9,454 nucleotides of DNA, taken from positions 1-9,454 of the forward strand of contig JAESUF010000131.1 of NCBI GenBank assembly GCA_016763215.1, in the 5' to 3' direction. This document shows positions 6,518 to 9,454 of this stretch, piece by piece. Source of the DNA: Flavobacteriaceae bacterium. GTDB taxonomy: Bacteria > Bacteroidota > Bacteroidia > Flavobacteriales > Flavobacteriaceae. Each line of letters begins with the position of its first letter. The stretch's first letter is position 1. The translations under genes and the position numbers were made by a program. Under the pieces are notes generated by a model, which saw only the letters and a list, made by a program, of their open reading frames with translations, was not told the origin of the DNA and searched no databases.

Positions 6518-7111
6518 CTATAACAATCTTTCCGTCATTCTTAAAAAGTTTTCGATTGGATAAGAACTATTTGTCTCTTTCATACTAATCATGGCACCCT
6601 TACCTGCATCTTCTAAAAAACTAGCCATATCATGTGCATTAAATGAATTATCAATCTCTCCAACATTTTGTGCTTGTTGAATGACTTTTGCAATGATGTC
6701 AATTAATACCACTTGTTTTGCATGAATTGCATTTCTTATTTTCTCACTATGTTCAGACATTTCATTTCCAACATTACAAGCCATACATCCCCCCGAATAT
6801 CCTAACTCATCTCTCAAAACATCTGCTCTATACTTGTGAAAATTCATTAACCGTTGTCGTGGAGAAGGTTCTTCATTACTATTCAAAATAGTAACGATGA
6901 TGGTAATATTTTGATCAAAATATTTTTGAATAGCCTTCACCGCAAAATCTTCTTTACTTTCAAAGTAGAAATAAAATGAACCTTTTGGTATTTCAGCAGC
7001 TTTAACAATGTCGTTTACACTGGTTGCATTATAACCTTTAGACCATAATAATTCCATCCCTTTTTCTAAAAGGAAATCTGCTTTTATATCATGTTTTAAG
7101 GTTGGCGCCAT
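6518..7111 (-). CDS. TetR/AcrR-family transcriptional repressor of the RND module
   Basis: Using ATG 7111, the protein is 197 aa, a normal TetR length. The N-terminal helix-turn-helix is textbook: GYNATSVNDIVKAAEIPKGS followed by FYFYFESKEDF (about 26-56). The C-terminal ligand domain contains YSGGCMACNVGNEMSEHS (105-122) with a Cys-x-x-Cys at 109-112. The frame is open up to a GTG at 7141, but the consensus promoter at 7127-7157 would begin transcription downstream of that GTG, which rules for ATG 7111. A GACCACTCG site inside that promoter and three GACCAGTCG sites before the pump gene indicate that it represses both itself and the neighbouring export operon. The operator form (GACC-N4-GGTY) and Cys position recall NemR-like regulators, but the inducer cannot be told. 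It is followed by a separate promoter region rather than reading tightly into the pump gene. Confidence 0.9.
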   Translation of the reverse strand: MAPTLKHDIKADFLLEKGMELLWSKGYNATSVNDIVKAAEIPKGSFYFYFESKEDFAVKAIQKYFDQNITIIVTILNSNEEPSPRQRLMNFHKYRADVLRDELGYSGGCMACNVGNEMSEHSEKIRNAIHAKQVVLIDIIAKVIQQAQNVGEIDNSFNAHDMASFLEDAGKGAMISMKETNSSYPIENFLRMTERLL

Positions 7112-7126
7112 TTTTAAAATATTCGA

Positions 7127-7157
7127 CAAATATATGACCACTCGTCTAGTAAACCAA
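7127..7157 (-). promoter_or_regulatory. Flavobacterial consensus promoter of the TetR gene
   Basis: On the minus strand TTG (7157-7155) and TATATTTG (7134-7127) are separated by 20 nt, matching the Bacteroidota -33 TTG / -7 TAnnTTTG arrangement exactly. Transcription would begin near 7120, leaving a leader of roughly 10 nt before ATG 7111. Confidence 0.7.
7135..7150. promoter_or_regulatory. TetR-type operator copy 4 (autoregulatory variant)
   Basis: TGACCACTCGTCTAGT differs from the other copies in one core base (GACCA-C-TCG instead of GACCA-G-TCG). It fills the spacer between the -33 and -7 elements of the TetR promoter, the classic place for competitive repression of RNA polymerase. Confidence 0.6.
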
Positions 7158-7220
7158 GTTTTTAATTTAAAAGTATGTTAAATTTAAAAAAATTGCTCTA
7201 AAATATTAAATATCAATAAC

Positions 7221-8123
7221 TTAAAAAAAGATCTCTTGAGCCAGTCGAAATGTATTCGCATGGGCATCAACAATGGTTTTAATCTCAGGAGAATATCCTC
7301 CTCCCATACTACACATTACTGGGGTATTGAAGTTTTTACATGTTTCTAAAACGATTTTATCACGTTCTTTACACCCATCTATTGTTAATGAAAGCTTCCC
7401 TAATTTATCAGACTCAATAATATCTACACCCGATAAATAGTAGATGAAATCTGGTTCTTGTTCTGCAATCAATTTAGGTAAAGTTTCTTTTAAAATAGCT
7501 AAGTATTCTTTATCCTGAATTCCAGTTTCAAGTGAAATATCGAGATCACTTTGTTCTTTAATAAAAGGATAGTTATTTTCCCCATGCATGGAGAAAGTGA
7601 AAACAGAAGGATCATCTTTAAAAATTTCAGCAGTACCATTCCCTTGATGAACATCTAAATCTACAATTACAATTTTTTTTACCAATCCTTTTTCTTGTAA
7701 ATATCGAGCTCCAATAGCTTGATCATTAAACAGGCAAAAACCTTCCCCTTTGTTCGTAAATGCATGATGTGTTCCGCCGGCAATGTTCATGGCTATGCCA
7801 TTGTAAAAAGCAAATTCACTGGCTTTTATAGTCCCGTCTGTGATAATCATTTCTCGCTCAATCAAGATTTCACTCAAAGGAAATCCAATTCTTCTTGCAA
7901 TTTTTGGATCTAAGGAAAGATTCATTAAATCTGAAACATAATCAGCATCATGAACCATAAAAAGGTGCTTGTTATTCGGAATCTCTGGTTCAAAGAAGTT
8001 GTCTTCAGTACAGGTTCCTTCATACAACAATTGTTGATGTAGCAATTCATATTTGCCCATGGGAAAACGATGCCCTAATGGCAATGGGTGTTTATAAATA
8101 GGATGGTATGCTATTTTAAGCAA
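7221..8123 (-). CDS. Histone deacetylase/AcuC-like protein, class IV (HDAC11-like)
   Basis: The 300-aa cytoplasmic protein has the complete zinc deacetylase site: GGTHHAF (H119, H120), DLDVHQGNGTAEIF with zinc ligands D157 and H159, the third ligand D234 in SGVDIIESDKLGKLSLT, and the catalytic Tyr Y277 in GGGYS. The VDIIESDKLG segment resembles the TDILEGDRLG of HDAC11 rather than the FDAHxxDPL of other classes, placing it in class IV. Known relatives remove acyl groups from lysines, polyamines or other amines; the substrate here is unknown. The start is TTG at 8123: an in-frame stop lies 2 codons upstream, the first internal Met (residue 22) would delete conserved sequence, and MLKIAYHP fits the family's usual beginning. 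It follows the plug-domain gene by 8 nt, suggesting an operon. The 109 nt after it hold the TetR promoter. Confidence 0.93.
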   Translation of the reverse strand: MLKIAYHPIYKHPLPLGHRFPMGKYELLHQQLLYEGTCTEDNFFEPEIPNNKHLFMVHDADYVSDLMNLSLDPKIARRIGFPLSEILIEREMIITDGTIKASEFAFYNGIAMNIAGGTHHAFTNKGEGFCLFNDQAIGARYLQEKGLVKKIVIVDLDVHQGNGTAEIFKDDPSVFTFSMHGENNYPFIKEQSDLDISLETGIQDKEYLAILKETLPKLIAEQEPDFIYYLSGVDIIESDKLGKLSLTIDGCKERDKIVLETCKNFNTPVMCSMGGGYSPEIKTIVDAHANTFRLAQEIFF

Positions 8124-8131
8124 TGACTATT

Positions 8132-9454
8132 TTATTGATTGATTGTTTTTGTTTGAGAAATAATATCAGTACCATTAACAATTCCTTCAATATGTAACTT
8201 CATAGAATCGTTATAATTTCTAGGAACTTTAAAAGTTGCAGTTCCGTCTTCAGCAAATGTTATATTTGGAAGCCAACGAATCACTCCGTAACTTCTAAAG
8301 AAATTTGAATCATAAGAAGAATAGATAGGCGAATAATATTTTTTAGCTTTACTAAAGGTTAACGAAAATGGATATCTAGAAACTCTCTTTCCAGCTGCAT
8401 TAGCATCTTGAAAAGAAAGTGTAGGGTTTGTTACTATCCGGATCCATGTTATACCACCTCTAACCCCCATGCCAATACCCCCTCTGTTAATTTCTATAAA
8501 ATCGACAATATCCATTGGAGTATATTGAATAAAATTAAAGTCATCAGTAATAACATCATTTATCATAAATGAAGGAGTTAAGGCATTAGGACTGACAGGG
8601 TTTCTATCCGTAATTGTATATTTACCAATGCTTGATTGTGTAATTCTAAAACCTCTGCCACTTAAGTATTGTGCAATAGAACGAACGTTTTTTCGATCAC
8701 TGTTATCAAAAACGTGGACATTACCAAAGCTCTTGTTTTTTACTTTTTCAATTCTTTCTGATCGTCTATATTCTGACTTTACAACTATTTCATTTAATAA
8801 CTCGGTGTCTTCAATATCCCAATTTGCGCTTATTTCACTTACACTTAAGAATGAAACAGAAGAAGTTGAGGTTCTTACAGGAACCTTGTATGATGAAAAT
8901 GGAAAATCAGGCATTTCAGAAGGGTAGAACCTCAAATACATGGCCGCTTTTCTTGTTTTTCCACTTTTGTTTAATACACTCGCTCCATAGCTTTCTTCCT
9001 CATAAGGGAAAAGATTGGTATGCGTAAATTGAGAATCAGTATCACCTATTTGAATCACATTAGGTTTGCTATCTTTTATAGGGTAGATTATAAATTTTTT
9101 ATCCTTTTCATTGTTGATTTTAGCAACAACATCAATTCCACTTTCAAATCGATGATTGATCACTTGCTTTTGGAAAATAGTACTCCAATCATAACTACTC
9201 CATCCTTGAGTAATCAATAAATTATCAAGGTCAGATTTTACCTTTCCTTTACTATTGGAAAAATAATATCCAGCATTTTCAACAAATCCTTTTAGGTAAG
9301 GGTTTAAATGCAGTTGTGATAACATTGTTGAGTTAAATTGATATGATTTAGTACTTGTAGGGAGTACAGAAATACTTAAATTCTGAATTCTAGAAAGGTC
9401 TATTTTTTCTGCAACTTTTAGAGTGATTGATAATGAATCTCTAAGGCCTTTTAC
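8132..9454 (-). CDS. Large TonB-plug-domain surface protein, C-terminal part (N-terminus beyond the right edge)
   Basis: The frame is open from the window edge to TAA at 8132-8134, giving 440 residues. The ATG at 9325 is only an internal Met, since the 43 codons before it continue without stop and encode a fitting sequence (ISVLPTSTKSYQFNSTMLSQ). Landmarks in partial numbering: YLKGFVENAGYYF near 54-65, LDNLLITQGWSSYDW near 76-90, LLNEIVVKSEY near 220-228, a plug-like domain near 256-343 (IAQYLSGRGFRI, FMINDVIT, MDIVDFIEINRGG, GGITWIRI), and a final domain RWLPNITFAEDGTATFKVPR near 393-412. This resembles large Bacteroidota proteins with macroglobulin-like repeats plus a plug domain but no TonB receptor barrel. 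Probably periplasmic or outer-membrane associated; function unknown. Probably co-transcribed with the deacetylase gene. Confidence 0.82.
   Translation of the reverse strand, partial: VKGLRDSLSITLKVAEKIDLSRIQNLSISVLPTSTKSYQFNSTMLSQLHLNPYLKGFVENAGYYFSNSKGKVKSDLDNLLITQGWSSYDWSTIFQKQVINHRFESGIDVVAKINNEKDKKFIIYPIKDSKPNVIQIGDTDSQFTHTNLFPYEEESYGASVLNKSGKTRKAAMYLRFYPSEMPDFPFSSYKVPVRTSTSSVSFLSVSEISANWDIEDTELLNEIVVKSEYRRSERIEKVKNKSFGNVHVFDNSDRKNVRSIAQYLSGRGFRITQSSIGKYTITDRNPVSPNALTPSFMINDVITDDFNFIQYTPMDIVDFIEINRGGIGMGVRGGITWIRIVTNPTLSFQDANAAGKRVSRYPFSLTFSKAKKYYSPIYSSYDSNFFRSYGVIRWLPNITFAEDGTATFKVPRNYNDSMKLHIEGIVNGTDIISQTKTINQ

Noticed and set aside
7112..7141. GTG start at 7141 for the TetR gene
   Set aside because: It lies upstream of the predicted transcription start and inside the operator; ATG 7111 gives a standard TetR N-terminus.
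7164..7184. AATTTAA/TTAAATT inverted repeat downstream of the deacetylase gene
   Set aside because: All A/T, weak stem and expected by chance in such AT-rich DNA; not called a terminator.
8628..9220. Overlapping plus-strand open frames opposite the plug-domain gene
   Set aside because: No family resemblance; the minus strand encodes a continuous, recognisable protein over the whole stretch.

Overview
The window looks like a chromosomal segment of a marine-type flavobacterium (Bacteroidota). The DNA is AT-rich, start codons sit behind A-rich leaders rather than strong Shine-Dalgarno sequences, and one promoter matches the Bacteroidota form (TTG, 20-nt spacer, TATATTTG). The protein families also fit: a DUF2652 protein, a class IV HDAC-like deacetylase, and a large TonB-plug-containing surface protein. 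Genus cannot be set from this sequence alone.

Layout. At the left edge is the 5' part of an XdhC/CoxI-family gene on the minus strand (1-631). It diverges from a plus-strand gene (742-1827) encoding a cyclase-fold DUF2652 domain fused to an SRPBCC/START-like domain. A 17-bp perfect palindrome lies in the divergent gap. That plus-strand gene converges, across a 22-nt G-rich gap, on a minus-strand operon read right to left: a 12-TM MMPL/RND transporter (3929-6286), a periplasmic LolA-like protein (3151-3924) and an outer-membrane beta-barrel protein (1850-3058). Next to it is a TetR-family regulator (6518-7111). Further right are an HDAC/AcuC-like deacetylase (7221-8123, apparent TTG start) and the C-terminal part of a large plug-domain protein that runs off the right edge (8132-9454). 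These last two are 8 nt apart and probably co-transcribed.

How it works together. The most coherent system is the TetR plus three-gene envelope module: an inner-membrane RND pump, a periplasmic lipid-carrier-like protein and an outer-membrane barrel. Together they look like a trans-envelope export or lipid-trafficking line. Three near-identical copies of a GACCAGTCG operator lie in the 231-nt region upstream of the pump. A fourth variant copy lies in the spacer of a consensus flavobacterial promoter in front of the TetR gene. This strongly suggests an autoregulated repressor controlling the module, with a ligand that is not known.

No tRNA, rRNA, CRISPR array, insertion sequence or phage gene was seen. 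The components belong to known families. The less described parts are the operator array, the 11-bp inverted repeat between the carrier and barrel genes, the cyclase-like/SRPBCC fusion and the cargo of the export module.
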